DNA of 62,543 nucleotides, taken from positions 1-62,543 of the forward strand of contig CANLIF010000001.1 of assembly GCA_947491175.1 (NCBI GenBank), given 5' to 3'. This stretch comes from Actinomycetota bacterium. Its GTDB lineage: Bacteria > Actinomycetota > Actinomycetes > S36-B12 > UBA5976. A program made the translations under genes and the position numbers. Each line of letters starts with the position of its first letter. Positions within the stretch are counted from its first letter, which is position 1. The notes under the pieces were generated by a model. The model worked only from the letters and a program-made list of their open reading frames with translations, searched no databases and was not told the origin of the DNA. Positions 1 through 6,832 of this stretch are shown piece by piece.

Positions 1-1
1 A

Positions 2-313
2 GTGGTGGGCGTATTGACTACGACTCATGGCTACGCGGTGACCGAAGGCTGGGCCCAAACTTGGGATGAATCCGATCAGGAAGTCTTAGAAGCTGAAATT
101 TTGCAGGTCGCAGGAATCGACAGCCGCCTAGTTGTAGTGGCCGAATGCCAGGATGAGGTTAATAATTCTGAAACCGGGCAGGTTTCGATCCCCAACCCAA
201 TCGCAAAGGCACAAATTCAAGCGATTTTTGCCGCCACGGAGGCGCAACCGCAGGATTTCCTATGGTTTGGACCTACTGAGCCAGAGGAAGCCTTGGTCTG
301 GCACTCAAGTTGA
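2..313 (+). CDS. C-terminal part of a small acidic protein, possibly DUF6912-like (truncated by the window edge)
   Basis: An open frame runs in from the left edge and stops with TGA at 311-313, giving 103 visible residues; a GTG at base 2 is probably internal. The product is acidic and soluble, with no membrane segment. The order of motifs (GYAVT near the visible start, a central RLVVVAE strand, and an FLWFGPTEPEEAL stretch near the end) recalls actinobacterial DUF6912 proteins, but that is from memory and uncertain. The stop codon lies inside the first CIRCE-like operator of groES, so the end of this gene and heat-shock control share bases. No function can be given. Confidence 0.45.
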   Translation: MVGVLTTTHGYAVTEGWAQTWDESDQEVLEAEILQVAGIDSRLVVVAECQDEVNNSETGQVSIPNPIAKAQIQAIFAATEAQPQDFLWFGPTEPEEALVWHSS

Positions 314-323
314 CCGAGTGCCA
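299..323. promoter_or_regulatory. CIRCE-like operator 1 upstream of groES
   Basis: The arms TGGCACTC (299-306) and GAGTGCCA (316-323) form a perfect inverted repeat with a 9-base spacer. This is the geometry of the HrcA-bound CIRCE element (TTAGCACTC-N9-GAGTGCTAA). The spacer holds the -35 hexamer TTGACC of the groES promoter, so a bound repressor would cover it. It overlaps the stop codon of the preceding gene. Confidence 0.8.
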
Positions 324-338
324 AATCCTGCTTACATT
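310..338 (+). promoter_or_regulatory. groES-groEL promoter
   Basis: TTGACC at 310-315, a 17-base spacer, then TACATT at 333-338 match a housekeeping-type promoter. Transcription would start near 345, at the left arm of the second CIRCE. The promoter therefore sits between two operator copies. Confidence 0.65.
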
Positions 339-342
339 TGGA

Positions 343-369
343 TTAGCACTCTAAAGCCTCGGGTGCTAA
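343..369. promoter_or_regulatory. CIRCE operator 2 upstream of groES
   Basis: TTAGCACTC (343-351), 9 bases, GGGTGCTAA (361-369). The left arm matches the CIRCE consensus exactly and the right arm differs by one base. It lies just downstream of the -10 hexamer, over the expected transcription start, and is the likely binding site of HrcA, which is not encoded in this window. Confidence 0.92.
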
Positions 370-399
370 TTCAAATCGAGCAATAACAGGAGACACGAC

Positions 400-699
400 G
401 TGTCGGTCAACATTAAGCCACTTGAGGATCGCATCCTCGTTCAGTCACTAGAAGCCGAGCAGACCACCGCTTCAGGTTTGGTAATCCCAGACACTGCGAA
501 GGAAAAGCCACAAGAAGGCAAGGTCGTCGCAGTAGGACCAGGTCGTTTCGATGAAGACGGCGAAAAGCGGATTCCGCTTGACGTTAAAGTCGGCGACGTT
601 GTTATCTACTCCAAGTACGGCGGCACCGAAGTTAAGTACAACGGTGTTGAATACTTACTTCTTGGCGCTCGCGACATTCTCGCAATCGTCGAAAAATAA
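400..699 (+). CDS. groES: Co-chaperonin GroES (Hsp10)
   Basis: This 99-residue protein caps the GroEL folding chamber in the cytoplasm. The N-terminus (INIKPLEDRILV-type strand), the mobile loop near residues 17-35 (EAEQTTASGLVIPDTAKEKP) and the closing segment (EYLLLGARDILAIVEK) match full-length GroES. The start is GTG at 400 with AGGAG at 388-392, seven bases upstream. It is the first gene of a two-gene operon with groEL, separated by 78 bases that hold a strong hairpin. Two CIRCE elements upstream indicate HrcA-controlled heat induction. Confidence 0.97.
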   Translation: MSVNIKPLEDRILVQSLEAEQTTASGLVIPDTAKEKPQEGKVVAVGPGRFDEDGEKRIPLDVKVGDVVIYSKYGGTEVKYNGVEYLLLGARDILAIVEK

Positions 700-709
700 A
701 AACCTCAAG

Positions 710-742
710 CTAGCGCCCCGATCGTTTACATCGGGGCGTTAG
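710..742 (+). terminator. Hairpin between groES and groEL
   Basis: CTAGCGCCCCGAT (710-722) pairs with ATCGGGGCGTTAG (730-742) over 13 positions, one of them G-U, around a 7-base loop. No T-run follows, so full termination is doubtful. It more likely slows polymerase or protects processed groES mRNA, changing the groES:groEL ratio. Confidence 0.55.
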
Positions 743-777
743 CAACTTTATGAACTATTAGTTTTGGAGAAATACAA

Positions 778-2406
778 ATGGCAAAGACCGTTCAATTTGA
801 CGAAGATGCTCGTCGTGCATTAGAGCGTGGCGTTAACGCCCTTGCTGATGCAGTAAAGGTAACCCTTGGACCAAAGGGGCGTAACGTAGTCATTAGCAAA
901 GCTTGGGGCGCGCCAACAATTACTAACGATGGCGTAACCATTGCTCGCGAAATTGAACTTGAAGACTCTTATGAAAATCTAGGCGCGCAATTAGCTAAAG
1001 AAGTTGCTACCAAGACCAACGATGTTGCCGGTGACGGAACCACAACAGCAACTGTTTTGGCTCAGGCATTCGTGCGCGAAGGCCTAAAGGTTGTTGCTGC
1101 AGGTGGCGCGCCAGTAGAACTAAAGCGTGGCATCGAAGCTGCAGTCGCAGCCATGAAGGAAGAACTTCTAAAACAAGCTCGTCCAGTTGATGGCAAAGAA
1201 GGCATCTCACAGGTAGGCGCAATTAGCTCGCGCGACCAGGTAATTGGCGACATGATCGCGGAAGCTTTCGACAAGGTTGGCAAAGACGGCGTTATCTCAG
1301 TTGAAGAATCCAGCACCACTGCAATGGAATTGGAATTCACCGAAGGTATGCAGTTCGATAAGGGCTATATCTCGCCTTACTTCGTAACCGATGCAGATCG
1401 CATGGAAGCCGTAATCGAAAACCCAGCCATCCTTTTGCTGCAGGGCAAAATTTCTAGCGTTTCTGAACTACTTCCAATTTTGGAAAAAGTGTCTGCGGCC
1501 AGCAAGTCTTTGGTAATCATTGCTGAAGATGTTGATGGCGAAGCACTTTCTACCCTTGTGGTTAACCGCATTCGTGGAACTTTCCCGAGTGTTGCAATTA
1601 AGGCACCAGCTTTTGGAGATCGTCGCAAGGCAATCTTGGAAGACATCGCAATCCTTACTGGGGCAACTGTTATCTCGGCTGACATTGGCCTAAAAATAGA
1701 CCAGGTTGGACTGGAAGTTTTGGGTAGTGCTCGTCGCGTTGTTGCAACCAAAGACAACACCACAATCGTTGATGGCGGCGGCGAAGCTACTGCAGTTAAC
1801 GATCGCGTTGGCCAAATTAAGCGCGAGATTGAAAACTCAGATTCTGATTGGGATAAGGAAAAGCTTTCCGAACGTCTTGCAAAGCTCTCCGGCGGTGTTT
1901 GCGTGATCAAGGTTGGCGCGCATACCGAAGTTGAACTTAAGGAAAAGAAGCACCGTATCGAAGATGCTGTTTCAGCAACTCGCGCAGCAATCGAAGAAGG
2001 CATTGTCTCTGGCGGTGGCTCAGCCTTGATTCATGCCTCAGCTGTACTTAATGGCGACCTAGGACTAACTGGCGACCAAGCAATTGGTGTTCAGATTGTT
2101 CGCCGTGGTGTTGTAGAGCCACTTCGCTGGATCGCTGAAAATGCTGGTCTTGAAGGTTACGTAGTTGTAGATCGAGTTCGTGAACTTGGCCAAGGTCAAG
2201 GCATCAATGCTGCAACTGGCGAATATGGCGATCTTGTGGCTCAAGGCGTTATTGATCCAGTCAAGGTAACTCGTTCGGCGCTTGAGAACGCAGCATCCAT
2301 TGCTGGCATGCTTCTTACAACCGAAGCCTTAGTTGTTGAGAAGAAAGAAAAGGCTCCAGAAGTTGGCGGTGGCCACGGCCACGGTCATGCCGGACATACG
2401 CACTAA
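778..2406 (+). CDS. groEL: Chaperonin GroEL (GroEL1-type, His-rich tail)
   Basis: Sixty-kilodalton chaperonin of 542 residues that forms the ATP-driven folding ring with GroES. Seen: the nucleotide-binding GDGTTTATVLA near residue 86, the LGPKGRNV segment near residue 30, and the apical and C-terminal equatorial domains at normal length. The start ATG has GGAG at 766-769. The tail ends in a glycine-histidine stretch with six His, not the GGM repeats of standard GroEL. In Actinobacteria that tail marks GroEL1, the copy beside groES; a GGM-tailed copy may exist elsewhere. The stop codon sits in the loop of a perfect hairpin that leads into a tandem repeat. As in Mycobacterium, the gene converges on whiB3. 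Confidence 0.98.
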   Translation: MAKTVQFDEDARRALERGVNALADAVKVTLGPKGRNVVISKAWGAPTITNDGVTIAREIELEDSYENLGAQLAKEVATKTNDVAGDGTTTATVLAQAFVREGLKVVAAGGAPVELKRGIEAAVAAMKEELLKQARPVDGKEGISQVGAISSRDQVIGDMIAEAFDKVGKDGVISVEESSTTAMELEFTEGMQFDKGYISPYFVTDADRMEAVIENPAILLLQGKISSVSELLPILEKVSAASKSLVIIAEDVDGEALSTLVVNRIRGTFPSVAIKAPAFGDRRKAILEDIAILTGATVISADIGLKIDQVGLEVLGSARRVVATKDNTTIVDGGGEATAVNDRVGQIKREIENSDSDWDKEKLSERLAKLSGGVCVIKVGAHTEVELKEKKHRIEDAVSATRAAIEEGIVSGGGSALIHASAVLNGDLGLTGDQAIGVQIVRRGVVEPLRWIAENAGLEGYVVVDRVRELGQGQGINAATGEYGDLVAQGVIDPVKVTRSALENAASIAGMLLTTEALVVEKKEKAPEVGGGHGHGHAGHTH

Positions 2407-2419
2407 AGTGCGTATGTCC
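2392..2419 (+). terminator. Perfect hairpin centred on the groEL stop codon
   Basis: GGACATACGCAC (2392-2403) and GTGCGTATGTCC (2408-2419) pair over 12 bases with no mismatch around the loop TAAA (2404-2407), which contains the TAA stop. The left arm is the last four sense codons of groEL. No T-run follows. Similar stop-centred repeats occur at guaA and ychF. Confidence 0.8.
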
Positions 2420-2546
2420 TAAATGGGCATTGTCATTTGTTTGCGAACCGCAAGGCTTCGCAAACATACGCACTAAAGTACTTATGTCCTAAATGGGCAT
2501 CGTCATTTGTTCGCGAACCGCAAACTTCGCAAACATACGCACTAAA
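2394..2546. repeat. Tandem repeat array (about 70 bp, 2.2 copies) starting in the groEL stop region
   Basis: Copy 1 begins at 2394, copy 2 at 2464 and a partial copy 3 at 2533, so the periods are 70 and 69 bases. Copies 1 and 2 differ at about six positions. Each full copy carries two inverted repeats: the stop-codon hairpin, and TTTGCGAA (2440-2447) with TTCGCAAA (2457-2464). The unit includes the last coding bases of groEL, so the array seems to have grown from the gene's own 3' end. Confidence 0.9.
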
Positions 2547-2557
2547 CATTAAATACA

Positions 2558-2596
2558 AAAACAAAACCCCCGGACATGGTCCAGGGGTTTTGTTTT
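2558..2596. terminator. Bidirectional intrinsic terminator between groEL and whiB3
   Basis: AAAACAAAACCCC (2558-2570) pairs with GGGGTTTTGTTTT (2584-2596) over 13 bases. The inner GGAC/GTCC adds four pairs. Read from either strand the stem ends in a T-rich run, so it can stop both groEL and whiB3 transcription. Confidence 0.85.
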
Positions 2597-2607
2597 AAAC
2601 CTTTAAC

Positions 2608-2907
2608 TTAAGAAGAGATACGATCTGCGCGCGTTTGACGTGCATAGTGAGCTTCACGATCTTCTTCACTCATGCCGCCCCATACGCCGTATGGCTCACG
2701 GGTCTTGAGTGCATGTTCGCGACACTGGGCAATCACTGGGCAGGCTGCGCAAATAGCTTTGGCAGTTGCTACTCGACGTTCCCGAGCTGAACCTCGTTCG
2801 CCGTCTGGATGGTAAAAGATATCTGAATCTAAGCCTCGGCAAGCTGAGTGCAGTTGCCAATCCCAGAAATCTGCATTTGGACCAGGCAATCTGGATAGAT
2901 CAGCCAT
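2608..2907 (-). CDS. whiB3: WhiB-family Fe-S regulator, WhiB3/WhiD type
   Basis: A 99-residue redox-sensing transcription factor with a [4Fe-4S] cluster held by four Cys: one in SACRG near residue 22 and three in the CAACPVIAQC segment. The GVWGG turn and basic tail, used for sigma-factor contact and DNA binding, are present. The LPGPNADFWDWQL start and the FYHPDGERG segment match mycobacterial WhiB3 and Streptomyces WhiD closely. Start ATG at 2907 is chosen because GGGAGG lies just upstream; a longer reading from 2943 would put the ribosome site inside the gene. Convergence with groEL is shared with Mycobacterium tuberculosis (Rv3416-Rv3417c). The promoter is interleaved with that of the B12 regulator. 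Confidence 0.93.
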   Translation of the reverse strand: MADLSRLPGPNADFWDWQLHSACRGLDSDIFYHPDGERGSARERRVATAKAICAACPVIAQCREHALKTREPYGVWGGMSEEDREAHYARQTRADRISS

Positions 2908-2941
2908 TGTGGTTCCTCCCGATAGTTGTTCTTCTACCAAC

Positions 2942-2970
2942 ACTCTAGAACCGAGTCATAAGTTGGTCAA
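2942..2970 (-). promoter_or_regulatory. whiB3 promoter
   Basis: On the minus strand TTGACC (2970-2965), a 17-base spacer and TAGAGT (2947-2942) form a clear promoter. Transcription would begin near 2935, giving a leader of about 28 bases with a good ribosome site. One arm of the intergenic inverted repeat (2949-2958) lies inside the spacer. Confidence 0.6.
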
Positions 2971-3001
2971 GCAACTTGCCTGAACAAGTTTTGACTCGGT
3001 T
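2949..3001. promoter_or_regulatory. Operator-like nested inverted repeat between whiB3 and the B12 regulator
   Basis: AACCGAGTCA (2949-2958) and TGACTCGGTT (2992-3001) are perfect inverted arms 33 bases apart. Between them AAGTTG/CAACTT (2960-2965, 2972-2977) and AACTTG/CAAGTT (2973-2978, 2985-2990) form two mutually exclusive small inverted repeats. The left arm lies in the whiB3 promoter spacer and the right arm overlaps the -35 of the opposite gene. A regulator binding both arms could control both promoters. Confidence 0.6.
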
Positions 3002-3019
3002 TTCGTCCAGCATTAGAAA
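2991..3019 (+). promoter_or_regulatory. Promoter of the MerR/B12 regulator
   Basis: TTGACT (2991-2996), 17 bases, TAGAAA (3014-3019). The -35 hexamer overlaps the right arm of the intergenic inverted repeat, which suggests autoregulation. Confidence 0.45.
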
Positions 3020-3081
3020 AAGCCCATGATTCATTGAACTTATTCCCGCCCAATGTGCAGGATGCCCAAACAGGCGCAAGA

Positions 3082-4041
3082 ATGAGTCACATGTCACAAC
3101 GCGCAGCGCAGATCGAAGCCGACTTAACCGTTGCTGCCGTTGCCCGTCGAATTGGAATTGCTCCGGCCACTTTGCGGACCTGGGACCGTCGCTACGGACT
3201 TGGACCAAGTGTTCACATGCCTGGATCCCACCGCCGATACACGGCCTCAGATGTCGCGCGACTAGAACTAATGCGAAAGTTAATGCGCAATGGCGCCTTA
3301 CCCAGTGAAGCAGCTCGGATCGCATTAACTCAAGAAGTTGAACCAGAAACAGCTCAGACAGATTCCACTAACTCACCACTTCATGTAGTGACTGATGAAT
3401 CTTTCAATGACAATGTCATCGCACTGGATTCTCCAAAAGTGGTAATCAGATCACTCAATCGAGCCTTAGCTGCGTTAGATGCAAATGGCTGCGATCAGAT
3501 TATTTCGCAAACAATTGAATCCCATGGCGTGATTTGGACTTGGGAAAAAGTTTTAACCCCGGTGTTAATTTCACTTGGCGAAAAGTGGGCGCAAACTGGT
3601 GAAGGCGTTGAGCAAGAGCACTTACTTTCCGAATCAATCACGGGTCAGTTCAGGAATGTTCTTGGCAAAGTAACGGATCCAGAAAATTCTCGACCGGTTC
3701 TAATAGCTTGTGCACCGCATGAACTTCACACCATCCCAATGTTCGCTATTGCCGCAGGGTTAGCTGAGCAAAACATTGCTTGTCTAATCTTGGGCGCTCG
3801 AATGCCAGCAGAAGCACTGGCCAGTGCTGCAAAGAAGCTCGGCCCAAGTGCGATTGTGATCTGGTCTCAGTCTCAAGGAACTGCTGATGTTTCAATTTGG
3901 GATGCAGTTGAACCTATGCGCCCAGCACCGTTGTTAATGTCTGTAGGTCCAGGCTGGCAGCCTGATCTGCCAGAAGGTGTAGTAAAGCCAGATGACCTCA
4001 ACAGCACCCTTATTGCCTTGGCTGCTGCCTCCGGCCGATAA
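3082..4041 (+). CDS. MerR-type regulator with CarH-like adenosylcobalamin domain
   Basis: This 319-residue cytoplasmic regulator has three parts. A MerR helix-turn-helix covers about residues 13-75 (TVAAVARRIGIAPATLRTWDRRYG). A four-helix cobalamin cap follows, with W169-x9-E179-H180. Last comes a Rossmann B12 domain with the lower-ligand His at H216 (ELHTIP, in the ExHxxG position with Pro for Gly). W-x9-EH is the signature of the CarH/LitR photoreceptors, which bind adenosylcobalamin and release DNA in light. The residue after Trp is Ala, whereas Thermus CarH has the His used in the light state. The frame is open back to a TTG at 3034; ATG 3082 is preferred, ATG 3091 is possible. It is divergent from whiB3. 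Light sensing is inference. Confidence 0.85.
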   Translation: MSHMSQRAAQIEADLTVAAVARRIGIAPATLRTWDRRYGLGPSVHMPGSHRRYTASDVARLELMRKLMRNGALPSEAARIALTQEVEPETAQTDSTNSPLHVVTDESFNDNVIALDSPKVVIRSLNRALAALDANGCDQIISQTIESHGVIWTWEKVLTPVLISLGEKWAQTGEGVEQEHLLSESITGQFRNVLGKVTDPENSRPVLIACAPHELHTIPMFAIAAGLAEQNIACLILGARMPAEALASAAKKLGPSAIVIWSQSQGTADVSIWDAVEPMRPAPLLMSVGPGWQPDLPEGVVKPDDLNSTLIALAAASGR

Positions 4042-4091
4042 CGCCTAAGCACGCTTTTTGGCCGCAGGCTGTTAAGCGATAACCTTAAGCA
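4036..4091. repeat. Short direct repeat starting at the regulator's stop codon
   Basis: CGATAACGCCTAAGCA (4036-4051), which contains the TAA stop, recurs as CGATAACCTTAAGCA (4077-4091), 41 bases later with one deletion and one substitution. TTAAG (4072-4076) and CTTAA (4084-4088) form a small inverted repeat around the second copy. It may be a decayed form of the stop-codon arrays seen at groEL, guaA and ychF. Confidence 0.4.
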
Positions 4092-4152
4092 ATTCACCTT
4101 TATGTAGGTGGCTATCGGCAACAGTTACCAGCTTGATCAGTAAGGGGATTCC

Positions 4153-5646
4153 ATGACACAGGGCCTTCCTGACAAGTTTGCAATGCTTGGACTCACTTAC
4201 GACGACGTTCTTTTGCTGCCAGATGCAAGCGATGTAATTCCCAGTGAAGTGGATACCAGTTCAAAACTAACTCGGGATATATTACTAAAGATTCCGATGG
4301 TGTCATCTGCAATGGACACTGTTACGGAAGCTCGCATGGCAATCGCAATGGCACGTCAAGGTGGCATTGGAATTCTGCATCGTAACCTTTCAATCGAAGA
4401 CCAGGCAGCCCAAGTTGATCTAGTTAAACGCAGTGAAGCTGGGATGATCACCAACCCAGTAACTTGCAGTGAATCCGATACTTTGGCAGATGTTGATCGG
4501 CTCTGTGCAAACTACAGAATCAGTGGTGCCCCAGTTGTTGATTTCAAAGGAATTTTGGTTGGCATCGTAACGAATCGTGATATGTGTTTCGAAGATGACA
4601 AGAATCGCAAAGTCGGCGAAGTCATGACCAAGATGCCACTTATAACCGGAACCCCTGGCATGAACGGTGATGCCGCACTTGAATTACTTCGCGTAAACAA
4701 AATTGAAAAACTTCCATTGGTTGACTCCGCAGGCCGATTAACTGGCTTGATCACTGTTAAAGATTATGTAAAGAGTGACCGCTATCCATTTGCAACCAAG
4801 GATTCAGCTGGCCGCCTTATGGTTGGCGCGGCAGTTGGTGTTGGTGAAGATTCATTCACACGGGCACTTGCTTTAGTTGAAGCTGGCGTAGATGTAGTCG
4901 TTGTTGATACTGCACATGGACATCAAAAAGCCGTTTTGGAAATGGTTTCAAGAATCAAGAAGTCAACTGCTGTTCAAGTAATTGGTGGCAACATTGCAAC
5001 TCGCGCTGGCGCTCAAGCTTTGATCGATGCAGGAGCGGACGCAGTAAAAGTTGGCGTTGGACCAGGTTCGATTTGCACGACTCGAGTCGTTGCAGGAGTT
5101 GGCGTTCCGCAGGTGACTGCAATTTACGAAGCCTCATTAGCCGCCGGACCAGCAGGAATCCCTGTCATTGGCGATGGCGGCTTGCAGTATTCCGGCGACA
5201 TCGCAAAAGCAATTGTTGCCGGTGCCGACACCGTGATGTTGGGATCTCTGCTTGCTGGCTGCGAAGAAGCTCCCGGTCAACTGGTATTCGTAAATGGCAA
5301 ACAGTTCAAGCAATACCGAGGAATGGGTTCGCTCGGGGCCATGCAATCCAGAGGAAATGCCAAGTCGTATTCAAAGGATCGATACTTCCAAGACGACGTG
5401 CTTTCTGAGGACAAATTAGTTCCAGAAGGCATTGAGGGTCAGGTTCCATATCGAGGTAACTTGGCCGGTGTAGCACACCAATTAATTGGCGGCCTACGCG
5501 CATCAATGGGATATGCCGGCGCCGCAACAGTGGCTGATCTAAAAGCCAATGGTCGCTTGATTCGGATCACTGCTGCAGGTTTAAAAGAAAGTCATCCGCA
5601 CGACGTCCAGTTAACGGTAGAAGCACCTAACTACCACGTTCGATAG
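4153..5646 (+). CDS. guaB: IMP dehydrogenase
   Basis: Oxidises IMP to XMP with NAD+, the committed step to guanine nucleotides. The 497-residue protein has a TIM barrel interrupted at about residues 95-215 by two CBS domains (NPVTCSESDTLADV and KMPLITGTPG regions). The active-site loop GPGSICTTR carries the catalytic Cys308, and the GDGGLQYSGDIAKA phosphate-binding segment is present. Length is normal. ATG 4153 follows an AAGGGGA ribosome site. It heads a run of three guanine genes and lies 9 bases before guaB3. Confidence 0.98.
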   Translation: MTQGLPDKFAMLGLTYDDVLLLPDASDVIPSEVDTSSKLTRDILLKIPMVSSAMDTVTEARMAIAMARQGGIGILHRNLSIEDQAAQVDLVKRSEAGMITNPVTCSESDTLADVDRLCANYRISGAPVVDFKGILVGIVTNRDMCFEDDKNRKVGEVMTKMPLITGTPGMNGDAALELLRVNKIEKLPLVDSAGRLTGLITVKDYVKSDRYPFATKDSAGRLMVGAAVGVGEDSFTRALALVEAGVDVVVVDTAHGHQKAVLEMVSRIKKSTAVQVIGGNIATRAGAQALIDAGADAVKVGVGPGSICTTRVVAGVGVPQVTAIYEASLAAGPAGIPVIGDGGLQYSGDIAKAIVAGADTVMLGSLLAGCEEAPGQLVFVNGKQFKQYRGMGSLGAMQSRGNAKSYSKDRYFQDDVLSEDKLVPEGIEGQVPYRGNLAGVAHQLIGGLRASMGYAGAATVADLKANGRLIRITAAGLKESHPHDVQLTVEAPNYHVR

Positions 5647-5654
5647 GGGAGAAA

Positions 5655-6767
5655 ATGTCAGACGTGGAAATCGGTAGAAGTAAGCGGGCTCGCGTTGCTT
5701 ACTCTTTTGATGATGTTTCGTTAGTGCCAAGTCGTCGAACTCGCGACGATGAACTCGTTAATCTGGATTGGAAAGTTGACGCGTATTCGTTCAACCATCC
5801 AATTATTGCTGCCCCCATGGACTCTGTTGTTTCACCAGTTACAGCAGCAACGTTTGCCGCAAATGGTGGCCTTGCGATTTTAAATCTTGAAGGTGTTTGG
5901 ACCAGATACGAAGATCCAACTGGAGTGCTTAATGACATTGCTGCGTTAGATTCCAAAGGTGCTACTGCAAAGCTCCAAGAAATATATTCAAAGCCAATCC
6001 AACCGGAATTGATTGCAGCTCGAATTAAAGAGATGCGAACATCAGGAATAACTGTTGCTGGCTCACTAAGCCCCCAGCGCACCGCACAGTTTGCCAAGCA
6101 GGTTGTTGAAGCTGGAGTAGATATCTTTGTGATTCGAGGAACAACAGTAAGTGCAGAGCATGTAAGTAATGGTGGCGAGTCCTTAAATCTCAAGGAGTTC
6201 ATTTACCAACTAGATGTTCCAGTAATCGTTGGTGGATGCGCAACCTACACAGCTGCACTTCACTTAATGCGCACTGGCGCGGCCGGTGTACTTGTTGGAT
6301 TTGGTGGCGGCGCTGCGCACACGACTCTTGACGTACTAGGCGTACGGGTTCCAATGGCAAGCGCTGTCGCAGACGTTGCTGCAGCTCGACGGGATTACCT
6401 GGATGAATCTGGTGGCCGATATGTTTCAGTTATTGCCGATGGCTCAATGGGCCGAAGTGGCGACGTTTCTAAGGCAATTGCGTTAGGTGCAGATGCAGTT
6501 GTTGTTGGCTCAACATTTGCTAGAGCAACTGATGCGCCAGGTCGTGGCAAACATTGGGGAATTGAAGCAACTCATTTAGAACTTCCCCGAGGTGAACTTG
6601 TTTATCTAGGCACTACAGGAACCTTGAGCGAAATCATTTCAGGTCCATCACACACAGCAGATGGCACTATGAATATGGTTGGGGCGCTTCGCCGGGCAAT
6701 GGCAACGTGCGGATACTCAGACTTAAAGGAATTCCAGCGCTGCGAAGTTGTAGTAACCCCGAATTAG
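5655..6767 (+). CDS. guaB3: GuaB3 family IMP dehydrogenase-related protein
   Basis: A 370-residue barrel of the IMPDH/GMP reductase family without CBS domains. The N-terminus (RVAYSFDDVSLVPSRRTR), central RTGAAGVLVG segment, ADGSMGRSGD loop and NMVGALRRAMATCGYSDLKEFQ ending match actinobacterial GuaB3. The loop that holds the catalytic Cys in GuaB reads GFGGGAAHTT here, with no Cys; as far as I recall, mycobacterial GuaB3 also lacks it, so this is a family trait and not a local mutation. The exact activity is not settled from sequence. The GGGGA ribosome site is within the 8-base gap after guaB, so it is translated from the guaB transcript. Confidence 0.92.
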   Translation: MSDVEIGRSKRARVAYSFDDVSLVPSRRTRDDELVNLDWKVDAYSFNHPIIAAPMDSVVSPVTAATFAANGGLAILNLEGVWTRYEDPTGVLNDIAALDSKGATAKLQEIYSKPIQPELIAARIKEMRTSGITVAGSLSPQRTAQFAKQVVEAGVDIFVIRGTTVSAEHVSNGGESLNLKEFIYQLDVPVIVGGCATYTAALHLMRTGAAGVLVGFGGGAAHTTLDVLGVRVPMASAVADVAAARRDYLDESGGRYVSVIADGSMGRSGDVSKAIALGADAVVVGSTFARATDAPGRGKHWGIEATHLELPRGELVYLGTTGTLSEIISGPSHTADGTMNMVGALRRAMATCGYSDLKEFQRCEVVVTPN

Positions 6768-6820
6768 ACGTGGCGGCGAAACCATCACAGGTGCCAATTA
6801 ATTCAAGGGCTGCCTACCAA

Positions 6821-6826
6821 TAGGCT
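6821..6826 (+). promoter_or_regulatory. -10 hexamer of guaA (leaderless start)
   Basis: TAGGCT is followed by exactly six bases and then the GTG start at 6833, so the mRNA would begin at or next to the start codon. The nearest upstream ATG (6831) runs straight into TGA. Confidence 0.6.
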
Positions 6827-6832
6827 AAGGAT

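Noticed and set aside
1377..2003. A 208-residue open frame antisense to groEL
   Set aside because: It lies wholly inside the well-supported groEL gene, has Ser/Arg-rich low-complexity composition and shows no known motif. Reverse frames of this kind also occur opposite accA3 (33751-34383), pcrA and ychF.
2394..2546. CRISPR array
   Set aside because: The repeats here and at 8392 and 58238 are head-to-tail units without distinct spacers, with only 2-2.5 copies and no cas genes.
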